Positions 47,082 to 62,205 of a stretch of 64,000 bases of DNA are shown here, in pieces. Source of the DNA: Diphasiastrum complanatum. Taxonomy: Eukaryota; Streptophyta; Lycopodiopsida; Lycopodiales; Lycopodiaceae. A model generated the notes under the pieces. The model made no database searches, had not been told where the DNA came from, and saw only the letters and a program-made list of their open reading frames with translations. How positions within the stretch are numbered: position 1 is the first letter of the stretch; each line of letters begins with the position of its first letter. Made by a program: the position numbers and the translations under genes. The stretch is from the NCBI GenBank assembly GCA_029204225.1, contig MU831543.1, positions 188,001 through 252,000 on the forward strand, written 5' to 3'.

Positions 47082-47793
47082 TGTTACATGCCAACATGTC
47101 ATGACAACAAACCATAAAACTTAGTGAGGTGAGGAAGATAGGTGTCATTTAGCCGTTATCCTTGAAGAGTGTCAAAAATGCCGAAACGCGTAAGTAAAAT
47201 GTTGATTGGCATATGTCAACTTTGACCGGTCAACCAAAATGTCGATCGATGTGTGTCGATGCGACATATCCAAATGTCGATCGATATGGTGCCACTTAAT
47301 TTGAAGCTCGTCACCTACCTAGTCCAAATCTTTAAGGACTGCCCATATTCCATCTATGTATTCGAATGATGGAGTAAACGTTAGGTTCAACTAGTGCCAC
47401 TACAAAATCACAACGAAACTTATGATGACTGCTTTCACAATTGATTACAACCACGATCTATCTTGTAAACATATTATTAGATTAGTCATTCATAAGCCTT
47501 ATGAAAACTTACAAGATTAATTCAATGCATGTATCTATTTGTATTGATTAACGACTTAAAATGGTAGCAACAGAGTGAGTCAAACATTAGACAGTCAAAG
47601 AGAGTGTGTGTGTGGTTGCCATAGCTATCACTATCGATTTGCATTCTACATTTAGTTGCATATACATTTTCATGTGCTCCTGCAAGCTACACTTATTGTT
47701 TTTGTGTTTGTCTATGTAATCAATATATAATAGGCATAGTACATGCATGGAGGAAAATCATTAAGCCCTCCAGCTTTGACATTTTTTTTAGCA
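47082..47793 (+). repeat. Probable copia F 5' LTR, D beta
   Basis: Counterpart of 29435-30146; the CA terminus abuts the PBS. Confidence 0.45.
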
Positions 47794-47805
47794 TGGTATC
47801 AGAGC
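47794..47805 (+). other. Primer-binding site of copia F, D beta
   Basis: TGGTATCAGAGC, as in D alpha. Confidence 0.75.
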
Positions 47806-47947
47806 GATGTGATAATCAAAGCATGATTCTATCAATTTGATAGAATAATCGTGTTCTTGTTTTGATAGAATAACTAGATATCCACAGTCATCGATAGATC
47901 ATTGCGATTGTCAAGTATTTGATTTAGAATCTAACGAACTTCCATAT

Positions 47948-48571
47948 GGATTTACAAAGTAAGGTTGGTAGACAAGCTAGATGGATCCAACTATCTATGG
48001 AAATTCTACATGAGAACAGTGTTGATGGCCAAGGAGTTGTAGGAGATCGTCACTGGCATCAAAGCTAAACCCGATGCAAAATGAACAAGCCGTTTCTAAA
48101 TGGAAGCTAAAGAATGGTAAAGCATTTGCTTCAATCATTCTAAACATTCTCAATCCTCAGATCGGTCACGTCAGTCAAGCCCAAACTTTACAAGAAATGT
48201 GGGACATACTTAGCATTCTATATGAAGCGAGAGACGTGACTTCCAAGTTACACCTTAAAAGGAAAATTATCTCGCTCAAAATGTCTAATGGTGACTCTTT
48301 GCAGGCTCATATCAACTAGTTCAAGACTCTCCTAGAGCAAATGGTGACTATCGGATCAGTCATCGATGATTCAGATACAATTATGACATTGCTTTCAAGT
48401 CTGCCATCTACATACAAAAATTGGGTGATAATTATATCGACACACTCAGATCTAACTCTAGCAAGAGTTATCATGATGTTGCTGCAAGAAGACATTCGCA
48501 GTCGGTACAGAACATCATATTCTTCGAAATGCGATCAGAAGTGCTTCTCAAGATGGCCTCTCACACATTAG
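47948..48571 (+). pseudogene. Copia F gag remnant, D beta
   Basis: Same broken gag as 30301-30924, with the same TAG and frameshifts. Confidence 0.75.
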
Positions 48572-48706
48572 CGATATGAAAAAACAGCAATAGTTCTAAA
48601 ATTCTACTTCCACGATCATGCTTCTAGCAGAAATTTCTCTTTTGTGGAAATAGCAAGAAGGGACCGATTTTCTGAACCTGACAAGTGTACCCATTGTAGA
48701 TACCTC

Positions 48707-49017
48707 TTATTGTCCAGTGACATGAAACTTGTGTTTTCGCTTGCTGTCAGCGATCTCCAACAGCCTTGTTCGTTGTCCAGTGACCTGAAAATTTGTGTTT
48801 GCAATGGTTCTTCTTGTCGTCCAGTGATCTCCAGAAAGCTTGTTTGCTTTCCAATGATTTCTAGCAGGATGCAACAAAAGATTTACAATCTTCCTTGCTG
48901 TCCAACGATCTCCAAAAAAAACCTTGTTTGTTGACCATTGATCTTCAACAATTTATAAGTAAGAAGGAATTGACAATCTCTCTTGCAGTCCAAAGATTTC
49001 CAACAGCATGCAGCTAT
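48707..49017 (+). repeat. Degenerate short tandem-like repeats, D beta
   Basis: Counterpart of 31060-31370; no change in unit number. Confidence 0.45.
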
Positions 49018-50415
49018 CTGGCAGTTTTATGCTTGAATTTATTTCAAATCTATTGAACAACTCCGCCTTCAGATAAGGTGGTGTTGCAACTCTGGAAAAC
49101 CTCCTAAGAAAGATCTCTGGTTTGCTAGCCAGGTATCTTTTGTAGTCCTGCCTGTTTTCTTTGGGCTATCGTCCTCTGAATCATTTGGTGGCGTGTTGGA
49201 TGATCAATCGTGACTCCTGTACTTCCCTTGCTCTGCTGCTGCGCTGTTCTGTGCTCGTTTTCTGGAGGTTTTCTGCTCCGGGGCTGTTTACAGTACTCCT
49301 GTGCTGCGCTTTCTTACTGGTAATCAGTTGCTGGCCCCGTTCCTTATTTTGCTTGCGCTCTATGCCTACAGTTTTTTGAGGCACTTTATGGTAAGGATGT
49401 AAATCATGCTAAACTGGATAAGTTGGATTTGAGGGAGAATGTTATAATTATGCAAGCTAATATGATAGGCAAGAATGAACAACAAAGACAACCTAAAAGC
49501 TTATATTCTATATCGGAATCAAGACGTTTTTAGGACCACTTGTTCTGAAAGGTGGTATCCTACATAATTTGCAACTTGTTTGATGTAACACCTTGAAGAA
49601 AATCTCATATTAGGAATAATGATTAAAATATTTTCTCTTCTTGTCTACAACCCATAATATTTTCAATGTGAAATGGGTGTAAGGCTAATACATGGACATG
49701 TGGTTGAAAGAGAATAGATTTATGTGGTCCATTGGAAAAAGATGGCCGATAAAAGATTTGTGTTATGAATCAAGAAAGATATTTTAGTTTAATAATCCAC
49801 AGCGTGGTGGATAGGAACTTGCCTTGTGAGATTACCCACCCAGGTTCTAGTCGCCATATGCTTGTATCAATCCTTAGTTGCCCATTTCGGAACGGAATGC
49901 CAAAAAAATTTACGTTCCGTTTTAACAAAGGAATCTAGTTGTTGGGCAGGATGATCGTTTGGATGATTGTTTGACTGTCAGAGATGAATGCAATCATTTG
50001 CACAACAGAGAACGTGCGTGCGAACTATTTCTCAAAGTCTTAAGTGAGAAGTTCTGAAATTCCTGCCCTTCATTACGTAATTGCCCAGAGGAGTTCGTTC
50101 CCACTGCGCATAACATGCTTCTCATTGATGATAGCCCAGAGAATAGCATCCTGAACCCAAGAGACAATGCCATTTTCCCAAACAGCATATGACTGCAGAA
50201 AAGATCGTTCCTCAACTCTTGATTCAACTTTGTTACTGGACTTGTAGATTCTAGCTTACGTGTTCCTGAATATGTTGCTAGGCATCGAATCGGGCAAGCG
50301 CCATTGGGCAAAGAGTCTCTATTGTAGATTGTATTCTCGTTGTTTCAGCGGAGCCGGACTTCTGTAGTGTGGATCCCGTTGTATTGTCCGTGGTGCCAGA
50401 ATGTCATATTGTTCC
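49018..50415. other. No gene supported, D beta
   Basis: Counterpart of 31371-32768. One substitution extends the minus-strand open frame (50311-49994) to 105 codons; I still see no domain in it. Confidence 0.3.
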
Positions 50416-50643
50416 CAAAATGTCATATTGTTGATCATTCGCCTAACTCAAAAACGAGACTTTTTTTTGGAAAAAGAACCTTCGCCCACTTCAATGTAGA
50501 TATATCTTAAGTGGATGTACAATCTGACAGCTCAGCGAAGGTTTCCAATACTGTATAGGCAATTTATGACCGAAACAGTGATTTTATAAGTCATTTTTCG
50601 TCAAAAATACTTTCCTTTCTCTTTTTCTATTTTGATGACTTTT
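50416..50643. repeat. Partial gypsy LTR-like region, D beta
   Basis: Counterpart of 32769-32996. Confidence 0.65.
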
Positions 50644-52439
<1,796 letters not shown>

Positions 52440-52470
52440 CAAAATGAATGTTGTCTCAAAATTTGACACG

Positions 52471-53067
52471 TGGTATCAGAGCTCGTGTTTCAGGTTATGA
52501 AGGAGAAAATCAGATCTATCAATGATTTGGTGAAGATATCAAGTCTAGAGCATGCTAGAGAGGATTCTACACCAAAATCGGATTTTTTGCTTTTGTAGAT
52601 TGGATCTTTTGTAGATCAAAACACTAAATAGGTCAATATACTTGTTCAATTCCATTTTTTGAATTCACATGCTGGATTTGGCCAATTTTTGGATCATTGG
52701 TTCAGCCTAAGTGGTGGCTTATAGATTGCATATCAAATTTTCATCATTTGCATGTATTGGAATAGTCAATTTTTTGTGATTTTGTCAAAACCCTAATTTT
52801 GATTGGATCTCTAGATAGTGAGGTTGCTGGACTTCATTTGAGTGTGTTTCAATCTTAGGAAGTGGCAAAAGTCATTAGATTGAGGATAGATCATAGGTTG
52901 ATCAAGATTCCATGATTCTATGTGTTGATTTGCTTGGATAAGTGCTAGAAGAGAATTTGTGAGATAGTTTCAAATCTTGGTGATTTCTTTTGAAAGCATT
53001 TGTTGTTGTTCAAAGGAGTGCTTTGTGCATTGAAGCAGGTTGAAAGAGAAGATCAGGTCATTGCTAC
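52471..53067 (+). other. Copia B PBS and leader, copy IV
   Basis: PBS at 52471-52482. No LTR upstream, as in copy III. Confidence 0.7.
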
Positions 53068-55533
53068 ATGGCAACCTCAATTGGAATCATGTTGGAAGCC
53101 AATGATAGGCTTACCTCAAGTAACTATTCATTATGGAAAGTGAGGATGGAGTCACTTCTTGAGATGAATGATGTTTTGGATATTGTTGTAGGTTTGGAGG
53201 AGAGACCAGCAACACAACAAGATCAATTGAGGTATGACAAGAGGTCCAAGAAGGCTCTACACATGATAAAGATGAATGTTACCAATGAACTTCTCAAGGA
53301 AGTTGGTAAGTGCACATCATCTTTGGAAGCTTGGAATTCATTGAAGAAGCTTTATGAATCCAAGTCTACTTCTAGAGTGTTGACTCTTAGAAGGAAAATC
53401 TTTTCTTGTTTGCAAAAGAATGAAGAAAGTCCAAGTACTTTTGTTTTGAGAATGAAAGCATTGAATGATGAGTTAGCTTGCATAGATGAAAGCATTAAGG
53501 AAGGAGAGCTTATTCAAGTGATTCTTAATGGCTTGTTGGATGCTCATGCTAACATTGTTCAAAGTATTGCTATTCAAAAGACTTTGCCAAGTTTGATGGA
53601 TCTTCAAGAGATCTTGATCAATGAGGAATATTGGCTTCAAGCAAGAGGCGGATCTACATCAACACTTCAAGAGGATGCTATGTTCACAAAGGGCAAATTC
53701 AAGGGCAAAACCAAAAGCAAGTGGTCTAAAGGGCAAGATCAAGTGGATGCTTCTTCAAGTGGCAAAAAGAAGGAGAGATTAAAGCTCAAGTGCTTCTATT
53801 GTGGCATCAAAGGACACTTTGCAAGTGAGTGCTACAAGAAGAAGAGAGATCAAGGAGACAAGCAAGGTAATCTTACTCTTGATGAGGATGGTTTGGATGT
53901 GCAAGATGCAAATGATGATGCTTTTGTGATGTCTTCATGTATGCTTGCTAGTGATGGAGATCTAGATCCTTGGTGGATTGATAGTGGAGCAAGTTCACAC
54001 ATGACCTTTCACAAAGAGTACTTCACTTCTTTGTCGGCATATGGAGATGACAAGAGGGTGATCTACACGGCCAATGATGGTGAGTGTGCAATCAAAGGGA
54101 TTGGCACAATTCCTATTTCTCTCTCTACAAATAGGAATGTTCATTTGGAGGATGTCTTGTTTATTCCATCTATTACCAAGAATTTGCTTAGTGTGAGTCA
54201 AATGCTAAGTAAGGGCCTCAAGGTGGAGTTTGATGGAGATGCTTGTTTGATCAAAAGGAAGGATGTCTTGATTGGAAAAGGTAAAAGGCAAGGGAAGTTG
54301 TTCAAACTTGATGCTTGTGTTATTGCTAACCAAGTTGGATGTGTTGCAAGGGAGCAAATTTCTATTCAAGAGGTTTGGCACAAAAGGATGGGACACCTCA
54401 ACTTCAAGTCATTGGAGGTAATAGCAAGGAAGAAGTTTGTGATTGGTCTTCCAAGTTCCTTAAGCAATGACAAGCATGTTTGTGAGTCTTGTGCTTTGTC
54501 TAAGTCACATAGACTACCTTATACTAGATCTATTTCTAGATATACAAAGCCTTTTCAACTTGTACATTCGGATATTCATGGATTTACTACAATTAGCAAT
54601 AGTGGAGCTAAGATGTATGTAACATTCATTGATGATTTTAGTAGATTTTGTTGGATCTATCTACTAAAGAGCAAGGATGAAGTGTATGATGTCTTTGTCA
54701 AGTTCAAGAATGCAAGGGAGAACCAATTTTCCACAAAGATCAAGTGCTTGAGAGGTGACAATGGTGGTGAGTACATATCTAACAAGTTCAAGGCCTTTTG
54801 TGATGAGCATGGGATCAAGAGGGAGTATACAACATCAAGGACCCCACAACAAAATGGAGTGGCTGAAAGGAAGAATAGAACTTTATGTGAAAGTGCTAAA
54901 GCTATGAGGTTAAGTGCTAATCTTGACAAACCATTTTGGGATCAAGCTTTGTTGTGTGCCAATTTCTTGTGCAATAGGTGGCCGAGTGCTATTTTGGATG
55001 GAAGGACACCTTTTGAGATGCTATTCAAGAGGAGGCCGAGTGTCAACTTTCTGAGAACTTTTGGATGCACATGCTATGTCAACATTACTCTTGATGATAG
55101 GACCAAGGAGGATCCATCTTCAAGAAGAGGTATTTTTGTTGGATATAGTGAGGTGAGTAAAGCCTACAAGGTTTACATTCCTTCTACTAACAAAGTGATT
55201 GTTGGTAGAGATGTCATTTTTTATGAGGGAAATATTCCAAAGGTGTCTTCAAGCATGATTGATGGTAAAGTAGATGGGTCTAACATTCTTGATGTTGATG
55301 AGAAGGATCTTACTCTGGATGGTGGTGATGATGGACCTTCATCAAGTCAAAAGCCAAGGAGAACATCAAGAGAAAGACAAGTACCTTCAAGGCTTACAAA
55401 TGATCAAAAGGGTAAGCAAGTAGTTTCTGGAAATTATGTTGCTTTCCTAACTTCTTTGGATGAGCCTACAAGTGTAGATCAAGCAAGGAAAGAAGAGGCA
55501 ATCAAGATGTTGATGATATCAAGATGGCACTAG
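53068..55533 (+). CDS. Copia B Gag-PR-IN open frame, copy IV (821 aa)
   Basis: Identical in layout to the frame at 35291, with all knuckle, protease and D,D35E residues present. Asp224 and Thr507 agree with copy II, while the KKKER stretch after the Ser-rich linker agrees with copy III. It therefore looks like the least changed copy. It ends at the same RT deletion. Confidence 0.85.
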   Translation: MATSIGIMLEANDRLTSSNYSLWKVRMESLLEMNDVLDIVVGLEERPATQQDQLRYDKRSKKALHMIKMNVTNELLKEVGKCTSSLEAWNSLKKLYESKSTSRVLTLRRKIFSCLQKNEESPSTFVLRMKALNDELACIDESIKEGELIQVILNGLLDAHANIVQSIAIQKTLPSLMDLQEILINEEYWLQARGGSTSTLQEDAMFTKGKFKGKTKSKWSKGQDQVDASSSGKKKERLKLKCFYCGIKGHFASECYKKKRDQGDKQGNLTLDEDGLDVQDANDDAFVMSSCMLASDGDLDPWWIDSGASSHMTFHKEYFTSLSAYGDDKRVIYTANDGECAIKGIGTIPISLSTNRNVHLEDVLFIPSITKNLLSVSQMLSKGLKVEFDGDACLIKRKDVLIGKGKRQGKLFKLDACVIANQVGCVAREQISIQEVWHKRMGHLNFKSLEVIARKKFVIGLPSSLSNDKHVCESCALSKSHRLPYTRSISRYTKPFQLVHSDIHGFTTISNSGAKMYVTFIDDFSRFCWIYLLKSKDEVYDVFVKFKNARENQFSTKIKCLRGDNGGEYISNKFKAFCDEHGIKREYTTSRTPQQNGVAERKNRTLCESAKAMRLSANLDKPFWDQALLCANFLCNRWPSAILDGRTPFEMLFKRRPSVNFLRTFGCTCYVNITLDDRTKEDPSSRRGIFVGYSEVSKAYKVYIPSTNKVIVGRDVIFYEGNIPKVSSSMIDGKVDGSNILDVDEKDLTLDGGDDGPSSSQKPRRTSRERQVPSRLTNDQKGKQVVSGNYVAFLTSLDEPTSVDQARKEEAIKMLMISRWH

Positions 55534-55560
55534 AAAAAGAGTTTTATGTTGTTCTATGCT

Positions 55561-56406
55561 TCACTCCCTTGAATAAACATGTTGAAGCTCCACCCCCTTT
55601 TCCATGACTTGTTCTCCCACAATTTGATAAGCCACTTCAATATGCTTGCTCCTTGCATGAAAAATAGGATTCCTTGCCAATATTTGGTTTGATAGGTTAT
55701 CACAAAAGATGATTGGACTCTCTGAAAAATCCAACAAGTGAAAATCCATTACCATCCTTTTGATCCATAACATATCCTTTGTGCAAGATGTAAGAGCTTT
55801 GTACTGATCGGCCTCACTAGATGACAATGAGATTGTAGCTTGTTTTTTTGACGTCCAAGAGATAACTCCATCAGTTATGAAAATAGCATGTGCACCTATG
55901 GATTTCCTATCCATTTGATCTCTAGAAAAGTCCGAATCTGAAAATCCATACAGGTTTGGTTATGATCCTCCATAAACAATTCCAAAATCATTAGTTCGCA
56001 AGATGTGTCTCAATACCCTCTTGCCTAGTTTCCAATGCTCCACACCAGTATCATGCATGAATTGGCTTAATCTACCTACACAATAGCTTAGATCAGGTCT
56101 TGTGATGGTTATATCTATGAGTGAACCAACTAGCTTGCTATAGAGAGTAATGTCCTTGACGGATCTTTCATTGCCTCTTATAGTGAGCTTTACATTTGAC
56201 TCCATTGGTGTATCACAAGACTTTGCATCTACCATATGAAATCTCTTTAGAATAAAATTAGAATACTTCTCTTGACAAACGAGAGTAAATTGATAAGTTC
56301 TAAATACTTCTATTCCCAAGATATAATGCAAAAGATCATGTTCACTTGGAGTTCTATCTAGATCTATGCCAAAACTAGATGAAGAGGGAGTGTGAAAAAT
56401 TGTCAA
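55561..56406 (-). pseudogene. Inverted copia B RT-end/RNase H, copy IV
   Basis: Counterpart of 9686-10531 with the same single TAA. Confidence 0.85.
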
Positions 56407-56620
56407 CTAGTTTGTTGTTTTTTGGAGGCCAAATGATGAGATCTCAACTTTGAGATAGTTTCATATTTGTCAATAAGGGCCTAATAGTGTTTGTACTATT
56501 TTTGGCAAGTAGATAAGTGGATGAGGTCAATTTTGGACCCATTCTAATTGGCTAAATATGATACATTGCATCTAGACTAGTATTTCTAGGTTTTTGATGA
56601 AGTATTTAGTTGTTTTCAAT
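56391..56620 (+). repeat. Copia B 3' LTR stub, copy IV
   Basis: Counterpart of 10516-10745. Confidence 0.75.
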
Positions 56621-57016
56621 AGTGGTTTTTGATGAAGTATCATTTTTGAGGTCATTATAAGGCTTAATAGCCTGTTTGGCTTGTTTATGGTTTGGTGAGG
56701 CTTGGGTACTAGATGCTATCCCTATGGCAACAAGGGCGGCCTCAGTCACGCTGACCTTGTGTGTGGCTCCCTCGAAAGTGATGTTAAACTTGGATTTCTG
56801 CTCCTTCCAAGTACTAAAGACAAGAGTGATAAAATCCATGTTTATTCTCCCTGAGAAGGCTCTCTCATGAATACCCATTGCAGTAAGCAGAGGCTATGCA
56901 AGGGTCATCCACTGAGTGACCATGCTTGTGCTAGGAAGGATCATGATATCCGTTGCAAATGGGACATCACAATGGATAGTATAACGAGGCGATTGAGATG
57001 TATCTGTGGAAGACAT
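56606..57016 (-). pseudogene. Gag-like retrotransposon ORF, copy IV
   Basis: Counterpart of 10731-11141, same internal TAG. Confidence 0.5.
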
Positions 57017-57254
57017 GATGAACAGAAACGAAAAGTAATACGCGCGAGTGTATAACAGAAAATAGTTTTGAAAGTTTTGAAACCTTTGGTCGCTGGAAAA
57101 ATTGGCAAGAGCTTCGCTAGCACAAGTGAGGAATGAATCGAATTCAGCCAACTTATAGGTGAATTTGAGGGTCCATTACACTGAATACTAGTTTGGTTGA
57201 TCAGTTCTGAACATAAATTTGCAGGCTTATACAGTACTATGAAAGTAGGCTAAA

Positions 57255-57815
57255 AAAATCTCGGCGAAGATTTTTGAGTGTCTGAAGTCATCTGGAGAAT
57301 GTCCTCCAGGGTTGGCGAAGGATGAGCCTTCGCCCGAGAGGGTCCTTCACCCAAGTACTGTCATAAATGCAAATTTTCAAGATCTGAACCTATGGCCAAC
57401 CTAATTTTGACATTTTAAGACCATCTAGCATGTCAACGAAGGTTCCTAAGGAAACTAAGGTGCTCGGCGAAGGTTCTCAAAATGTCATATTGTTGAGCAT
57501 TCGCCTAACTGTAAAAAGAGACTTTTTTTGGAAAAGAACCTTCGCCCTCTTCAATATAGATATATCTGAAGTGGATGTACAATCTGAAAGCTCAGCGAAG
57601 GTTTCCAATACTATATAGGCAATTTATGACCGAAATAGTGATTTTATAAGTCATTTTTTTGTCAAAATTACTTTCCTTTCTCTTTTTCTATTTTGATGAC
57701 TTTTCTAACTTTTGCTTATCAATCTTTCCTCATTTTTTTTTGTCTTTTCCAAAAAAAACTTAACAATCAAATATTGAAAACAAAAAACTGAAAAACAATT
57801 AAAAATAAAATATCA
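57255..57815. repeat. Gypsy LTR-like noncoding region, copy IV
   Basis: Counterpart of 11380-11940. Confidence 0.5.
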
Positions 57816-57821
57816 TTTAGA

Positions 57822-58905
57822 TCATGTTTGCTGAACTGGCGGAGCAGGTTGCCAAAACTTGCGTAATCGGCTGCCATTCACAGGAGTATCTAATCGTTTT
57901 CCGTCCAAGTGCTCAAGAATTACTGCGCCATAGTTCAGGATTTCATTCACTTTATACGGGCCTTCACCGATAAACTTCAATTTTCCCTTGATCAGCTTCG
58001 TTTTGTACATCAGTGCGAGATCTCTTGCTTTTAGATCATTTTTATGCAATTGACGATCGTGCCATGCCTTGCGGCGGGCTTTCTCTGCTGCTAACGCATG
58101 AAATGCCATCAATCGTGTTTCACATAATTTGTGCAACGCTTCATGACGTAGGTGTAAAGACTTATCATCATTTAACCGTTCTGTTGTCGTTATGCATAAA
58201 GATGAAATTTAAAATTCAATCGGCATGACAGCATCTTGACCATAAACCAGTTGAAAGGGTGTTTGATTTGTACTACTTTTGTAAGAAGTTCTAAATGCCC
58301 ATAATGCTGCATACAGTCTATCTTTTCAATCAAACCGACTTGCTTCAACTGTTTTCGTCATAATAGTGCAGAGAATCTTATTGGAAGATTCAGCTTGGCC
58401 ATTCTAGTAAGGAGTACTAAATTTGTGTATAACAAAAAAATCCCCCAGTAAACACTTTATTGTTTGATTAACAAAGTGTGTACCCTGGTCACTGACAATC
58501 TCGATCAGACATCCAAATCTGATAATAATATTCTCATAGAGAAACTTGGCCGTGGCATCAGCAACTTTGACAGCTTTGGCTTCAACCCACTTGGTCATAT
58601 AATCAGTTGCTACGATAATGTATCGGGCCTGAGATCCTCACGTGACATGATGAATAGGGCCAACATAATCCAGTCCCATTTCTCAAACGGTGCTTGCGAT
58701 AAAATCGGATGCAAGGGTTCATAGTTCTGTCTAGTAGGCCATTGTGCTCGCTAGCAAAAATCACATGTCTAAATATAATTTTCTATGTCGTTATGAAGCG
58801 TAGGCCACCAACAACCTGATTGCAAAAGTTTGTGAACCATAATATCTATAGAGAAATGTCCTCCGCCCATGCCATCATGTGAAAACATGATTAAATCTGG
58901 TATTT
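57822..58905 (-). pseudogene. Ty3/gypsy integrase remnant, copy IV
   Basis: As copy II and without the AG insertion of copy III; one private substitution at 58533. Confidence 0.8.
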
Positions 58906-58987
58906 CATGCGGGCGATAGTGGCTAGGTTTGCTTCATCTCATCTCCCTTCATTGGCCGACTCACCACCTCTTTACGTTTTACATACA

Positions 58988-59769
58988 AATCATCGTAATT
59001 GTAAGTTGATCCAAGGAGTTTATCTATTATTTGCCACTATCCCACGACAAGAAACCACAAAACTTAGTGAGGTGAGGAAGACGAGTGTCATAGTCGAAAT
59101 ACGATTGTTATCCTTGTCAAGAAGAGTTTATGACAAAATAGGCAATGTCAAAAAAATCAAACATTGTGTAATTTTAACCCCAATATACTTAAAGAAGCGT
59201 GATAAGTTGAAAATTTATTGGTTGCCCAGGCTTATGCCATACTTGTCTGTTTTTTCCTAATCAAGTGAGGATAGTTGTAAGTATGTTTGTCTATATTAAA
59301 TAATCAAGTATTGGATGTTTCAAGAGGTATTAATTGTCCTATTACTGGTTTTTTATGGTTACTTAGTGTTGTGAGTTATTGCTTGCTAGGTGACCATTTT
59401 TTGTAACCCATAACGCAAATGATAAGTTTATTGATTGCAAGTAATTATTTATTTTTATTTTGACATCTCGTGTCTAGCATTGGTATTGTTTGCTTCATTA
59501 TGGTTACACCGTATTTTGTTATGGTGAAGTTCAATTATATAGGCAGCCTGAGATTACGACGGCTATAAATAGGTAACGTATTGATCACTAATGTACTCTA
59601 CAATTAAAGAATTATTACAAGTAATGTTTAACAATGTTTATGATGCATAAATCATGAATGTAACAAAATGACATCATCACAGGATGAGAGTTCTCATCCA
59701 TTCTCATTCCTCTAGTTTGATTAGTCGTTTGACAAATTGTATTTCAAAGTAGGTAAGGTAGCAATTGCA
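58988..59769. repeat. Noncoding repeat R1, copy IV
   Basis: Carries the variants it shares with copy III. Confidence 0.6.
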
Positions 59770-60170
59770 CCAAACAGGTGAGCAAGCAAACCCCATAGGT
59801 ATGCCATCGATTTGTTTCTAACTTCTATTTCGAAATTGAATGATACAGCTGGAGATCAACACATTGTTCCACCAGATCAATGTTTGCTCAACCAATGTTC
59901 ATAATCTTGTTGATTTTAGGTCAAAATCCATTGACCTTAATTTTATAACATAGGCTTCTGTGTTCTTTGGTTACATTTGCTAGCTTGTACACTTCATGTA
60001 TCATGTGTGTGATAATTGTAGTTAACCTATCTGGCCTTCGTAGTAGCATGTTTTCATAGCACTTTGAGATGCCACAAAACATGCTTCAATCAAGAGGAGC
60101 CACTTGGCCTTCCACTTTGAATTATTGAATGAAGCTGAGGCCGGAATTATGCATAGAACAGTCACCCGAA
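59770..60170. other. No gene seen, copy IV
   Basis: Counterpart of 13895-14295. Confidence 0.6.
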
Positions 60171-60643
60171 CTATGATCATAAGATCAAAGAAGTTGTGGA
60201 GACAAGTGGAACCATGCTAGTTGCAGATGAAGAACACAATTTTGATACCGATACGATGCAGATTGTGACTCGCAGTCGCCAATGGAGCACATGATAGAGG
60301 AGCAAACATCCCAATTCAAGATGAGCATACAACTCAAAAACCTAATTTGATGAAGGAAGTTGTTGAGGATGATATCGAAACATTGCTATTTGAAGATGGC
60401 TACCAACCTCCTAAGGAGATCAGAGAGAAATTCAAAAGAGCGAAGGTCAAGCCGACTGCTGAAGAAGTCCGAAAATTTGATTTGTCCGATTTAACCTCTG
60501 GTACGATTTTTCTAGCTTTACAATCTTTATTCAATAATGCTGGAAGTGTGATAGATTATGTTAGAGACAAAGAGTTCCAAAACTGTTGCTGGTGTCAACA
60601 ACGAAGGAACAACAATTGGAAGACCACTTTATGCATGCCATAA
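60171..60643 (+). pseudogene. Gypsy gag-pol junction scrap, copy IV
   Basis: Open stretch 60347-60643 is unchanged from copies II and III. Confidence 0.45.
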
Positions 60644-60651
60644 TTTAGAAA

Positions 60652-61159
60652 TGCACAAAAATTTGATCATAAACACTTAGATATGACCTAGGACTGTCCA
60701 TGTCCGTACAACATCAATACAGAACAATAATTCACACTTGTGAAAGCTAGATCAACCATAAAATCAACATTCTACACATAGAAACTCAAGATATCACATC
60801 AGTTGGACATAGAAACACAAGAGATGAATTCTCTACAAAGAAAGAATTTTGATTGATTATTTTTCCATGAAGGTATAGCTACTTATAGCTTCCAAAATGT
60901 CATTTTCCCACTTGTCCCAAACTTGACCTCAATTGGAAACAACTAAATTCTTCATCAAAAACCTAGAAATACTAGTCTAGATGCAATGTATCATATTTAG
61001 CCAATTAGAATGGGTCCAAAATCGAACTCATCCACTTATCTACTTGCCAAAAATAGTACAAACACTATTAAGCCCTTATTGAAAAATATGAAACTATCTC
61101 AAAGTTGAGATCTCATTTTGGCCTCCAAAAAACAACAAACTAGTTGACAATTTTTCACA
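60652..61159 (-). repeat. Copia B LTR, minus orientation, copy IV
   Basis: Counterpart of 14777-15284. Confidence 0.65.
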
Positions 61160-62052
61160 CTCCCTCTTCAACTAGTTTTAGCATAGATTTAGATAGAACT
61201 CCAAGTGAGCATGATCTTTTGCATTATATCTTGGGAATAGAAGTATTTAGAACTTCTCAATTTACTCTCATTTGTCAAGAATGGTATGCTAATTTTATTC
61301 TAAAAAGATTTCATATGGTAGATGCAAAGTCTTGTGATACACCAATGGAGTCAAATGTAAAGCTCACTATAAGAGGTAATGAAAGATCCTTCAAGGACAT
61401 TAATCTCTATAGGAAGCTAGTTGGTTCACTCATATATATAACCATCACAAGACCTGATCTAAGCTATTGTGTTGGTAGATTAAGCCAATCCATGCATGAT
61501 ACTAGTGTGGAGCATTGGAAACTAGGCAAGAGGGTATTGAGATACATCTTGAGAACTAATGATTTTAAGATTGTTTATGGAGGATCATAACTAAACCTGT
61601 ATGGATTTTCATATTCGGACTTCTCTGGAGATCAAATGGATAGGAAATCCATAAGTGCACATGCTATTTTCATAACTGATGGAGTTATCTCTTGGACGTC
61701 AAAAAAACAAGCTACAATCTCATTGTCATCTAGTGAGGCCGATCTATACAAAGCTCTTACATCTTGCACAAAGGATATGTTATGGATCAAAAGGATGGTA
61801 ATGGATTTTCACTTGTTGGATTTTTTAGAGAGTTCAATCATCTTTTGTGATAAGCTTTCAAACCAAATATTGGCAAGGAATCCTATTTTTCATGCAAGGA
61901 GCAAGCATATTGAAAGTGGCTTATCGAATTGTGGGAGAACAAGTCATGGAGAAGGGGGTGGAGCTTCAACATGTTTATTCAAGGGAGTGAAGCATAGAAC
62001 AACATCAAACTCTTTTTCTAGTGCCATCTTGATATCATCAACATCTTGATTG
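60932..62052. repeat. Right arm of inverted repeat, copy IV
   Basis: Partner of 55499-56620. Confidence 0.8.
61170..61992 (+). pseudogene. Copia B RT-end/RNase H, plus strand, copy IV
   Basis: Counterpart of 43395-44217, same stop and frameshift. Confidence 0.8.
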
Positions 62053-62205
62053 TTACCTCCACTCAAAATGATATCAATCATATAGATTAGAAGAATGGTA
62101 ACATCATTTCCAACAAATCTATAGTAAAGTGAATGATCATACTCACTGATCTTGAAATTTTGAGAAAGAAGAAATGTGTAAGCTTAGCATACCAACTCCT
62201 CATTT
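61996..62205 (-). pseudogene. Copia B RT palm scrap, copy IV
   Basis: Counterpart of 16121-16330 with the YMID box. Confidence 0.7.

Larger units (their letters stand above)
55499..56620. repeat. Left arm of inverted repeat, copy IV
   Basis: Partner of 60932-62052. Confidence 0.8.
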